The notes beneath the pieces are model-generated. The model had not been told where the DNA came from. It saw only the letters and a list, made by a program, of their open reading frames with translations, and ran no database searches. From positions 1-64,000 of the forward strand of contig CAYPOD010000008.1 in the NCBI GenBank assembly GCA_964412375.1: a DNA stretch of 64,000 bases, read 5' to 3'. A program made the translations under genes and the position numbers. The DNA comes from CADEDV01 sp964412375 (GTDB lineage Bacteria; Bacteroidota; Bacteroidia; Chitinophagales; Chitinophagaceae). Below are positions 51,711 through 59,699 of the stretch, piece by piece. Positions within the stretch are counted from its first letter, which is position 1. Every line of letters begins with the position of its first letter.

Positions 51711-52649
51711 TCAGATCTTCACCTGCAGTCCCACGCCAAATATAGATTTCAACTGTAGTGCAGGGGCATCTTTTTCAGGACCAAACAACCTGACATCGTC
51801 ATCATAGATCATATCCACACTCCAGGTAAAAGCCAGGACTTTGGCCACTTTGGTCGTAAACATATTGGTCATATACAGGTCCACATTCTGCGGTTCCCGT
51901 TTATAATTGGAGAAAAGATCAAGCCTGCCTTTGTAGGAAATGTATTTGTTGAAAGGTTTTTGAAAATTTATTGTCGCAAAGGCACCCAGTTCATTCATAC
52001 TTCGGGTGCCGGGATCAACACCATATTCTCCTTTTGCAGAAAGGGTGTCGTCAGTAACGATCACCCAGCGGGAAGTGACAGGTGAAGCAAATATGGATAA
52101 TTCCTTAACCGGTTTATAATCCATTCCCAAACTTACCAGCACATAGCCCGGCGACATAAAATCAGAAGAGAATCTTCTCACCGTGTCTTTGTAAGTATAT
52201 CCTTTCAGGAGCTGTGAACGTACATTGAAGGCGCCACCCATGCTGAATTTATTGCTGATGGCATGACCGTATTTTGAAAGCAGGTCAAAACGGTCATCGT
52301 TTTTGCGGCTGCCCAGGCTCGTAGTTTTTACATAACCAAAGTTAATATCCAGTGTATTGTCCCAGTTATGTTTGTCTTTTTTATAAAAGCCATACAGGTT
52401 CAGCGCAGTGGAAATGGTCAGTGAAAAGTCATCACCACCCGCCGCCCAGTTACTCAGACTTCCCTGGCCTATATTGATGCTATAAACAGCTCCTTTTTTC
52501 CAGGCTTTTTTCACCGTGTCCGGAATATCCTTTTTTACAGACCGCAATGATTCGGACTGCAGTTTCCTGATGGTGGCATCCTGTGCGGAAATGCTAATGG
52601 ATGAAAACAACAATAAGAAGATTGCTACAAAACAAATCCAGCCTTTCAT
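51711..52649 (-). CDS. DUF3078 protein, paralogue A, secreted
   Basis: 312 residues from the ATG at 52649, which starts a signal peptide (KGWICFVAIFLLLFSSISIS); the longer frame has no support. The DUF3078 pattern SLSNWAAGGDDFSL, SLGSRKNDDRFDLLSKYGH and many amphipathic strands suggest a small outer-membrane beta-barrel. The C-terminus ends in GVGLQVKI, suitable for barrel closure. It is about half identical to the gene just upstream. Function unknown. Confidence 0.85.
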   Translation of the reverse strand: MKGWICFVAIFLLLFSSISISAQDATIRKLQSESLRSVKKDIPDTVKKAWKKGAVYSINIGQGSLSNWAAGGDDFSLTISTALNLYGFYKKDKHNWDNTLDINFGYVKTTSLGSRKNDDRFDLLSKYGHAISNKFSMGGAFNVRSQLLKGYTYKDTVRRFSSDFMSPGYVLVSLGMDYKPVKELSIFASPVTSRWVIVTDDTLSAKGEYGVDPGTRSMNELGAFATINFQKPFNKYISYKGRLDLFSNYKREPQNVDLYMTNMFTTKVAKVLAFTWSVDMIYDDDVRLFGPEKDAPALQLKSIFGVGLQVKI

Positions 52650-52743
52650 GTCGAACGGTTCGTTTATACCAGGTAATAATTTTTGCTGCTTCCCGGTTTG
52701 CAACCGGTTTTATCTTCACAATCCCTGCAATGATGAATACATG

Positions 52744-52751
52744 CAAAGATA
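52744..52751 (-). promoter_or_regulatory. Putative promoter -7 box for DUF3078 paralogue A
   Basis: TATCTTTG on the minus strand, an exact TAnnTTTG match, about 90 bp upstream of the start codon in a 250-bp spacer that holds no gene. A TTTTG lies 13 bp further upstream, closer than the usual spacing. Confidence 0.45.
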
Positions 52752-52899
52752 AAGTTGCAAACAGCAAAAGAACATTATTATTATTCAGTGGATGTTAAAA
52801 ATGCTCTAACACTGTTTAATGCTAAAGACTGTTAGTAACAGAAAGCACATTTACCTGCTTTTGCAACTATCCGCAAACGTTTGATATGATTTTTTTTGA

Positions 52900-53826
52900 T
52901 CAGAACTTCACCAATAGCCCGATACCTACCAATGATTTCACCTGCAAACCCGGGGAGGTTTGATTGGGCCCAAAAAGTTTTACATCATCATCATAAATAA
53001 GATCGAGACCCCAGGTGGCTGACAAAATCTTTGAAAGTTTTACATTCAGCACATTTGACATGAAGAGGTCAATGTTCTGCGGGTTTCTCCTGTAATTTGA
53101 AAAAAGGTCAAGTCTTCCTTTGTAAGTTACATTCTTGCTGATCTCTTTCAGGTAATTGACAGTAGCAAAAGCGCCAACTTCAAAATTGCTTTTTTCACCG
53201 GGACTTACGCCATAGAGTCCTTTGTTAGAAAGCGCTGTGTCCCTAACGATCACCCATCGGGCTGTGGCGGGTGAAAAGAAAATGGACAATTCTTTATTGG
53301 GTTTATAATCCAGCCCGGCGCTGAGTAAAAGATAAGCCGGGGCAAGAAAAGTGGATGAAAATGTCTTTACATTATCAGGAAAAGTGAACCCGTCAAAAAA
53401 TTGCGAACGGAAATTAAAAAGGCCAGCCAGGTTGAGTTTTTCATTCAATGCGTAACCATATTTTGATAAAAGATCAAACCGGTCATCGTTTTTCCGGCTT
53501 CCGAGACTGGTGGTATTTACATAGCCCAGGTTAAAATCGAACGTATTATCCCAGCTATGTTTATCTTTTTTGTAAAAGGCATAAAGGTTAAGAAGGGAGT
53601 TTACCGCCAATGAAAAATTATCACCACCGGCAGCCCAGTTGCTCAGCGAAGCCTGCGATATATTGAGGCTGTAAAGACCGCCGGCTTTCCATATTTTAGC
53701 GATCGTATCCGCCGGGTCTTTTTTAATGTTTCGTTCAGATTCAGTGCGAAGATTTTTTACAGTTCCATCCTGTGCATCCGCCAGGAGAACGGCCAGCAGG
53801 CAGGTCAGCAGCAACCCTTGTTTCAT
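52900..53826 (-). CDS. DUF3078 protein, paralogue B, secreted
   Basis: 308 residues with a signal peptide (MKQGLLLTCLLAVLLADAQ). The same landmarks as paralogue A: SLSNWAAGGDNFSL, SLGSRKNDDRFDLLSKYGY, and a final GIGLLVKF strand. Predicted outer-membrane beta-barrel of unknown role. The tandem arrangement indicates duplication; each copy has its own upstream spacer, so separate expression is possible. Confidence 0.85.
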   Translation of the reverse strand: MKQGLLLTCLLAVLLADAQDGTVKNLRTESERNIKKDPADTIAKIWKAGGLYSLNISQASLSNWAAGGDNFSLAVNSLLNLYAFYKKDKHSWDNTFDFNLGYVNTTSLGSRKNDDRFDLLSKYGYALNEKLNLAGLFNFRSQFFDGFTFPDNVKTFSSTFLAPAYLLLSAGLDYKPNKELSIFFSPATARWVIVRDTALSNKGLYGVSPGEKSNFEVGAFATVNYLKEISKNVTYKGRLDLFSNYRRNPQNIDLFMSNVLNVKLSKILSATWGLDLIYDDDVKLFGPNQTSPGLQVKSLVGIGLLVKF

Positions 53827-53861
53827 AAGTTATGTTTTGGGTATTGGTAATAATGAATTTA

Positions 53862-55013
53862 TCAGTTATCAAAATTTACGCCGGAACGTATCCTTGACAG
53901 TAACTGGCTGTAACAATTATTGATCAGCCGCTGTGCCAGTTCATTGCGGGTGGGAGGATTTACGATACTGTTGTTGTTGATCAGCTCCCAGTCAGAAGGC
54001 TCCAATGCACGGCTGTCTCCGGTGTAGCGGGCTGTTTGCTGTGACCAGGTATAGTTATCCGGGAAACGATCAAACAGGACATTGCTGTTGGTGGCCCAAT
54101 CGGAAATGCGGCACTCCAATGAGGCACGGCTTTGTAATATTTTACGGCTGACATAGACGGTGGCCCTTACAGTTGTATATACAGGCTGGGGCGGATTACT
54201 TTTGGTTTCTCCTGTCTGAATTTGTTTGCTGCGGTTGATGCTGTAGTTATCGTCAAATATCTGCCCGATATATAATTCAGTAAAATTCAATTCTACGATT
54301 TTATCCGGTCGGATATTCAGACGGTTCAGATCGGCTTCCGAGTAAAAACGGGTATTGCGATAAGAACCACTGTTCAGGTCTCTCACCATCTGGTATTGAA
54401 GATGATCATTATTTAAACCCCAGTGGCTCCAGCCATAGTTGTAATAATTCACCGGCCTCACCAGCACTTTGATAGTGGCCAGCAGTTTCGCCTCTTCTAT
54501 TTTTTCTCTTACATCTTTATAATTTGGGTAAGCATTATTGGCTTTTGTAAACATATCCAGTGCCTTTGCCGCATAAGGCCTGTTGTTATAATTCATATAC
54601 TCCAGTCCTTTGTTATAGTATTCTTCAGCGGCTTTTTGTTTGGCTTCCTGCATACGGACAGCCGGATTCCAGGGATCGGGCACCAGTTTATTTAATGTTG
54701 CGTTTGATTTGATTTCTGTATATAATTGCTGGGCCACTTGCAATTGTTTGCCAATCTCAACCCACCTGTCACCTTTATTCATATTTTCAAAAGTGTTGCG
54801 GTTGATGTCCCGGCGTACATCTGCGGCTGCTTTATAAGCTTCCGGCAATTGCTTAGCCGCTTCTGCATCATTGGGATTTTTCTTCAATCTTTCGATCAGG
54901 TCAAAAACCAGCTTGTCGTCAGGAGTATAGCGCTTCTGAATTTGTTTGGAAGGAGAGCAGGCCAGCAGCAGCAACAGGCTGAACAACCATGCGGATAAGG
55001 AATGGCGTATCAT
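53862..55013 (-). CDS. Lipoprotein with TPR-like helices
   Basis: 383 residues from the ATG at 55013; the longer frame would not begin with a signal. A lipobox is visible as LLLACSPS. The first half is helical with repeats such as AAEEYYNKGLEYMNYNNRPY and MFTKANNAYPNYKDVREKIE, followed by a beta-rich second half (VRATVYVSRKILQSRASLEC). It is probably attached to a membrane in the envelope. The family is not recognised; it resembles Bacteroidota envelope lipoproteins of unknown role. Confidence 0.72.
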   Translation of the reverse strand: MIRHSLSAWLFSLLLLLACSPSKQIQKRYTPDDKLVFDLIERLKKNPNDAEAAKQLPEAYKAAADVRRDINRNTFENMNKGDRWVEIGKQLQVAQQLYTEIKSNATLNKLVPDPWNPAVRMQEAKQKAAEEYYNKGLEYMNYNNRPYAAKALDMFTKANNAYPNYKDVREKIEEAKLLATIKVLVRPVNYYNYGWSHWGLNNDHLQYQMVRDLNSGSYRNTRFYSEADLNRLNIRPDKIVELNFTELYIGQIFDDNYSINRSKQIQTGETKSNPPQPVYTTVRATVYVSRKILQSRASLECRISDWATNSNVLFDRFPDNYTWSQQTARYTGDSRALEPSDWELINNNSIVNPPTRNELAQRLINNCYSQLLSRIRSGVNFDN

Positions 55014-55081
55014 AGTATGAATTTTACGGCAGTAAGGTATAAATTTTTTTGCCGGCAAGCAATGAAGCCATCAACCAGTTT

Positions 55082-56662
55082 TCATTTTATACCGGGTTGC
55101 ATCAATTTCCACCCTGTTTTTTTCTTTTCTTCATCCACCAGTTGTTTCACATCTGCCAGCAGTTTTTTAGCATCATACACAATGCCATCTTTGATGGTAT
55201 ATTTCACACCACCTTTACGGGTTATTTCATTATTATTAGTGAGATATACAGCACCGGTGCCATATAAATATTGCAGATTCTCCAGCGGGTTAGCATCAAT
55301 GATCACCAGGTCGGCCAGTTTACCGGCTTCAACTGTGCCGATTTCTTTATCCATGCCAAGGGCCTGCGCCCCATGGAGTGTAGCAGCCCGTATCACTTCC
55401 AGCGGATGAAAACCGGCTTCTCTCAACAATTCCAGTTCACGGATATATCCGAAGCCATAGGTTTGATAAATAAAACCATTATCTGAACCGGCGGTTACCC
55501 TGCCACCGCGGTTTTTGTATTCATTAATAAAGGTCATCCATAACCGGTAGTTTTCTTTCCAGGCTATTTCCTGCTCCGTGCCCCAGTTGAACCAATAAGA
55601 ACCATGCGATTCACGGCTGGGTTCATAAAATTTCCAGAGGGAGGGTAAGGTATAATCTTCGTGCCATTCGGCCCGGCGGGCTTTGTGCAGGTCACGGTTG
55701 GCATCGTAAATATTAAAAGTAGGATCGAGAGTGAAATTAAGAGAAAGCAGCTCATTCATCACTTTGTTCCAGTGTTCGCTGTGAGGTGGTGCTGCCTGTT
55801 TCCATAATTTCCCCGCTTCCTCAAAGCGATGCTGCTCATTGTTATAATTATAGTCTGCCGGGTAATTTTGAACTGTTCTGTCTGTAAACAAAGCTTCGGG
55901 CAAACCATACCAATGTTCCATGGAAGTGAGACCCGCCCTGGCACTGTTCAGCACATTCCATCTTGCCACCGATAGTTGTGCATGATGACAACAGGAACGA
56001 AGCCCCAGTTTTTTATTTTCCCTGATCGCTGCATTCATGATCTCCGGGGCAGCACCAAAAAATTTGATGCCATCAGCACCTTTTTTAGCATTCTCTCTCA
56101 CCCATTCTTCTGCCTGTGCTGCTGTGGTGATGGGTTCTTTGGAACCCATGCCAAAAGAAGTGTAAGCCAATATCCTTGGTGCAGTGATCTTATTTTCTGC
56201 GCTACGCTTTTTTTCTTCGAGTGTCCAGTCAAGACCATTGCCTGCCGACGGATCACGGATGGTGGTGATGCCATGCGCCATCCATAATTTAAACACATAT
56301 TCAGCCGGTGTGCCTTGTGCCATGCCGCCAATATGCCCATGCATATCCACAAATCCCGGTAATGCAAACATGCCCTCGCAGTTAATTTCTTTACCACCTT
56401 CTTTCAACTGCACCCTGTTGCGGCTGGCGGGCATACCGGGGCTTCCGGCGCTGGCAACTCTTACGATCCTGTTTTTTTCAATTATTATATCTACCGGGCC
56501 CAGGGGCGGGGCTCCGTTACCATTGATGAGGGTGACACCACGTATGATCAGTTGCGTGAACGGACCTTCACCTTCCTTCCTGTCAGGTGCTTTTGGGATC
56601 TGTGCCAGTAAGCTATATGAAATAATACATCCAAGTAATGAAAAGAAAATCCTGTTTGACAT
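55082..56662 (-). CDS. Secreted amidohydrolase family protein
   Basis: 526 residues from the ATG at 56662, which starts a signal peptide (SNRIFFSLLGCIISYSLLAQ). Amidohydrolase composite: the metal motif HGH in LPGFVDMHGHIGG, CHHAQLSV in the barrel, the Asp ligand region TAGSDNGFIYQ, and the closing sandwich AGKLADLVIIDANPLEN. It is closer to imidazolonepropionase/prolidase-like amidohydrolases than to the D-aminoacylases elsewhere in the window. The substrate is unknown; location periplasmic. Confidence 0.88.
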   Translation of the reverse strand: MSNRIFFSLLGCIISYSLLAQIPKAPDRKEGEGPFTQLIIRGVTLINGNGAPPLGPVDIIIEKNRIVRVASAGSPGMPASRNRVQLKEGGKEINCEGMFALPGFVDMHGHIGGMAQGTPAEYVFKLWMAHGITTIRDPSAGNGLDWTLEEKKRSAENKITAPRILAYTSFGMGSKEPITTAAQAEEWVRENAKKGADGIKFFGAAPEIMNAAIRENKKLGLRSCCHHAQLSVARWNVLNSARAGLTSMEHWYGLPEALFTDRTVQNYPADYNYNNEQHRFEEAGKLWKQAAPPHSEHWNKVMNELLSLNFTLDPTFNIYDANRDLHKARRAEWHEDYTLPSLWKFYEPSRESHGSYWFNWGTEQEIAWKENYRLWMTFINEYKNRGGRVTAGSDNGFIYQTYGFGYIRELELLREAGFHPLEVIRAATLHGAQALGMDKEIGTVEAGKLADLVIIDANPLENLQYLYGTGAVYLTNNNEITRKGGVKYTIKDGIVYDAKKLLADVKQLVDEEKKKTGWKLMQPGIK

Positions 56663-56743
56663 ATGCAGTTGGTTGATTGCTGCAGACAATTTACAGAACT
56701 TGAACCGGATAGAAATAAATCAGCCCAACTTATTGATGAATGA

Positions 56744-57490
56744 TCAGGCTTCAGCCCAAAGTTTGAATCCGGCCACCCGGTCGCGGCTGATGACCATTTC
56801 CGCTGTTTGCGGAGCTCCTTTCACAGAAAGTTTCAGGCGGCTGTTATAATATGGCTTCACCTGTTGAATCGCATCAATGTTTACGATAAACCGGCGACTG
56901 AGACGATAGAATTGCTGCGGATTCAATTGATCTTCTAATTTTTCCATGGTGTGTTCCACCACGTAGCGGTTTCCTTCTTTGTCCACCAGGTGAACAATTT
57001 TATTATCTGCCTGGAAGAAAGCTACATTTTCAGCATCAATAAAAAATAATCGTTGCCCCACTTTTCCCAGGAACCGCTTCTTGTAACGGCGGGTCTGCCA
57101 CTCTGGTCCGAGTTGTTTGTAGTCTACCGCTGAAAAGGAAAATGATTTTAATTTATTCAATGCACCAGCGAGAGCTTCCAGAGTTACAGGTTTTAAAATG
57201 TAATCAATACTCATCATCCTGAACGCATCCAGTGCATATTGATCATAGGCGGTGGTGAAGATCACAGGCTTGTTGAAGGCAACTCGTTTAAATATTTCAA
57301 AACTGTGCCCGTCTGAAAGATGTATATCCAGCAATAAAAGATCCGGGTGAGACCTTTGTTGAAGATATTGCACGGTTTCCTCTATACTTTCTAAACAGGC
57401 AACAACCTGTATGGCCGGATCATATTCTGCCAATAATGTCTGAAGCCTTTCGGCTGCCAGTTTTTCATCTTCTACGATTACAACTTTCAT
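56744..57490 (-). CDS. LytTR-type response regulator
   Basis: 248 residues. The receiver domain has the phospho-acceptor Asp55 in LLLLDIHLSDG and the conserved Lys in YILKPVT; the C-terminal LytTR DNA-binding domain spans about 135-245. It follows the histidine kinase by 7 bp and is its obvious partner. LytTR regulators bind pairs of about 9-bp direct repeats; a 9-12-9 repeat lies upstream of the fasciclin gene at the head of this gene cluster, the probable target. Confidence 0.93.
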   Translation of the reverse strand: MKVVIVEDEKLAAERLQTLLAEYDPAIQVVACLESIEETVQYLQQRSHPDLLLLDIHLSDGHSFEIFKRVAFNKPVIFTTAYDQYALDAFRMMSIDYILKPVTLEALAGALNKLKSFSFSAVDYKQLGPEWQTRRYKKRFLGKVGQRLFFIDAENVAFFQADNKIVHLVDKEGNRYVVEHTMEKLEDQLNPQQFYRLSRRFIVNIDAIQQVKPYYNSRLKLSVKGAPQTAEMVISRDRVAGFKLWAEA

Positions 57491-57497
57491 GATTGGC

Positions 57498-58538
57498 TCA
57501 GTTCAGGTTCAATAATGGCAAACACACTTCAAACTCTTTCTCTGTTTTCCTGACTATAACGTCCCTGCCGCTAATGAGTTCATATCTTTTGCGGATATTT
57601 TGCAACCCGATACGGGTGGATGGCTCTGTTGCCAGCCGCGGTTGCAGGTTGTTTTTGACAACAAGCGTTTCATTTCCATTGGCATGAATGGAAATATGCA
57701 ATGGACGGTTACGGGATACTACATTGTGTTTAATGGCATTTTCGATCAGCATTTGCAATGCCGCCGGCACCACATGCCATGTTTTGTAATGATCAGGAAT
57801 GTTCAATTCTACCCTGAATCCTTCATCAAACCGTTTACGCAGCAGGAAAATATAAGGCTCGATAAACTCAAGCTCAGAACGAAGTTCCACCAGCTCTTTT
57901 TCCTGGTTATTCAGAATATAGCGGTACACTTTTGAAAATTCTTCAATAAAGCGATTGGCTTCCGGGTTGTCTTTGATCACCATTCCGGATAGTACGTTCA
58001 GGTTGTTAAATAGAAAGTGCGGGTTAATCTGACTTTTTACTAATTGCACTTCGGCCTGTGCGCTGACTTTGCGCAACTCTTCTGCTTCGGCCCATTTGTT
58101 TTTATATTCCCGGAAAAAGAAAAGAATCGCATAAATCAGGTGAAAAAAGAGATTGATAAGACTGGCATAAATCAGGTTCAGTTTTAGCGGGTTGACCATT
58201 TCCTGCCAACTGTGCTGATGAATGATGCCGCCAACTATAAACACCGTCACAGTGGTAGCCGTAAAGGAAGCACCCAGTCCTGCAATAAAAAAAAATCCAA
58301 GGAACCGGAATTTATTTTTCTCCGGGACAAAGCGTTTTTTTACCCAGGGTTCCAGCAGGCGGTTGCCTTCCCAACTGGCAAAAGTGATAACAAAAATAGT
58401 CAGCAGGGCATAGTACCATTCAATATCAATCCGGAAATAGTAATAGACCTCGCACAGCACAGTGTTTAAAAATGTGTAGAGCGACAGCAATAAGATGAAC
58501 AGGTACCTGTAACTATGATTGAACATGTTCATTTTCAT
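57498..58538 (-). CDS. LytS-like sensor histidine kinase
   Basis: 346 residues. Four membrane helices in the first 140 residues, a short coiled linker, then the His-kinase domain (PF06580 type) with the phospho-accepting His174 in QINPHFLFNNLN and an ATPase core with MLIENAIKHN. The signal is unknown. It pairs with the LytTR regulator 7 bp downstream. A strong hairpin lies 9-34 bp upstream of its start codon. Confidence 0.92.
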   Translation of the reverse strand: MKMNMFNHSYRYLFILLLSLYTFLNTVLCEVYYYFRIDIEWYYALLTIFVITFASWEGNRLLEPWVKKRFVPEKNKFRFLGFFFIAGLGASFTATTVTVFIVGGIIHQHSWQEMVNPLKLNLIYASLINLFFHLIYAILFFFREYKNKWAEAEELRKVSAQAEVQLVKSQINPHFLFNNLNVLSGMVIKDNPEANRFIEEFSKVYRYILNNQEKELVELRSELEFIEPYIFLLRKRFDEGFRVELNIPDHYKTWHVVPAALQMLIENAIKHNVVSRNRPLHISIHANGNETLVVKNNLQPRLATEPSTRIGLQNIRKRYELISGRDVIVRKTEKEFEVCLPLLNLN

Positions 58539-58547
58539 TAAAGAAGC

Positions 58548-58572
58548 CCCGCCTCACAGGTGGTGAGACGGG
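58548..58572 (-). terminator. Hairpin between the fasciclin gene and the histidine kinase
   Basis: On the minus strand CCCGTCTCAC and GTGAGGCGGG pair over 10 bp with one wobble and a 5-nt loop. Only a weak T-rich tail follows, so partial read-through into the kinase gene is likely. It could lower kinase/regulator levels relative to the fasciclin protein. Confidence 0.5.
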
Positions 58573-58623
58573 ACTGGTACAAGATTTTTCAAAGGGGGTA
58601 CTTATTGAATCAGGATATCATTG

Positions 58624-59571
58624 TCAGGGCAGAAGCACCCTGTCTATCAGGTGTACAACACCATTCCGGCACATAATGTTCGTAGCGGTGATATTGGAAC
58701 GATTAGCTCCGTTTCCATTTCCCGTGATGGTAGGCCCGCCGCCGGTTCCATTGGTCAGGTTGATGGTTGTATTGCCGCCGGCCAGCATGCCCAGGTTTCC
58801 ATTGGCCAGGTCGGATGAAAAGGCACGGCCACCTACTACATGGTACCTCAGCACAGCCAGCAATGTGCCAACAGGTATATCATTGATATTATTGAGGGAA
58901 AGCGCAGCCAGCAACTGTGTAAATGCAGCATTGGTAGGCGCAAACACAGTAAGAGTTACATTGCTCAGTGTATTAACAAGATTCGGATCGCCGCCGGGTG
59001 CAGTTGCAGCCCTTGTAACAGCTTTTACCAATGAATCAAGACCACTGGCAACGGCTGTTTCCACGATATTGCCGGATGGAGGCAATAATACTTTGCCAAT
59101 GCGATGGATCACTCCATTGTCAGCTGTAATATCTGCCTGTGTCACCTGGATGCCATTAATAAAAACACCGGCTGCATTTTTGGTTACAAATACTGAATCA
59201 CCATTGGCAGTGGTTACTTTGGCATTGGGACCTGCAGGCACATCAGCGGCCGTTACCCTTGCTCCCAGTGTGTGGTACAATAAAATGTTTTCTGCCTGGG
59301 CCGGAGTCAGTGCATTCAAGACATCACTGGTGATGCCGGACGCTGTAAAAGCAGCATTGTCGGGTGCAAAAACTGTGAAAGGACCTGCTCCGCTAAGCGT
59401 GGTTTGCAGGTTGGCTTTGATTACTGCAGCTTCCAGTGTGCTGAAGTCTGCGCTGGTAACAACTATATCAGTAATGCTGTTTTTGTCGTCTTTGTCTTTT
59501 TCGCAGGCGATAAAAACAACGGGCAATGTCAGTGCAAAAACTGACAGGCGGATGAAATTTCTGAGCTTCAT
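58624..59571 (-). CDS. Lipoprotein with two fasciclin (FAS1) domains
   Basis: 315 residues. A lipobox (FIACEKD) is followed by two FAS1 domains, about 35-170 and 175-315, with the landmarks GPFTVFAPDNAAFTA and LTVFAPTNAAFTQL plus the closing NGVIHRIGKVLLPP and NGVVHLIDRVLLP. FAS1 proteins act in adhesion at the cell surface. The gene is the first of a cluster with the LytS/LytTR pair. Its start codon is embedded in a perfect inverted repeat, and a direct repeat of LytTR geometry lies upstream. Confidence 0.92.
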   Translation of the reverse strand: MKLRNFIRLSVFALTLPVVFIACEKDKDDKNSITDIVVTSADFSTLEAAVIKANLQTTLSGAGPFTVFAPDNAAFTASGITSDVLNALTPAQAENILLYHTLGARVTAADVPAGPNAKVTTANGDSVFVTKNAAGVFINGIQVTQADITADNGVIHRIGKVLLPPSGNIVETAVASGLDSLVKAVTRAATAPGGDPNLVNTLSNVTLTVFAPTNAAFTQLLAALSLNNINDIPVGTLLAVLRYHVVGGRAFSSDLANGNLGMLAGGNTTINLTNGTGGGPTITGNGNGANRSNITATNIMCRNGVVHLIDRVLLP

Positions 59572-59595
59572 AGTTAAACTGTTTTGTTTAACTAT
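59570..59595 (-). promoter_or_regulatory. Perfect hairpin covering the fasciclin start codon
   Basis: ATAGTTAAAC (59570-59579) and GTTTAACTAT (59586-59595) are perfect 10-bp arms around a 6-nt loop. On the mRNA the proximal arm includes the first bases of AUG, so folding would hide the start codon. Confidence 0.55.
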
Positions 59596-59632
59596 AATAA
59601 CAAGGCAAACAGGTGCAGTATGTACAGCAGGA

Positions 59633-59662
59633 GTGAATCGTGGTATATTGGGTGTGAATCGT
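59633..59662 (-). promoter_or_regulatory. Putative LytTR operator upstream of the fasciclin gene
   Basis: Two perfect 9-bp direct repeats, ACGATTCAC on the coding strand (59633-59641 and 59654-59662), are separated by exactly 12 bp. This 21-bp period is the geometry described for LytTR regulators such as AgrA. It lies 60-90 bp upstream of the fasciclin start. Confidence 0.55.
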
Positions 59663-59699
59663 TGCTTATGCGGTGCAGGTTTGTTTAAGGTAAATTGAA

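Noticed and set aside
58676..59698. Long open frame (340 codons) opposite the fasciclin gene
   Set aside because: It is antisense to a well-supported FAS1 lipoprotein and its product is low in charged residues with no domain; it arises from the codon composition of the real gene.
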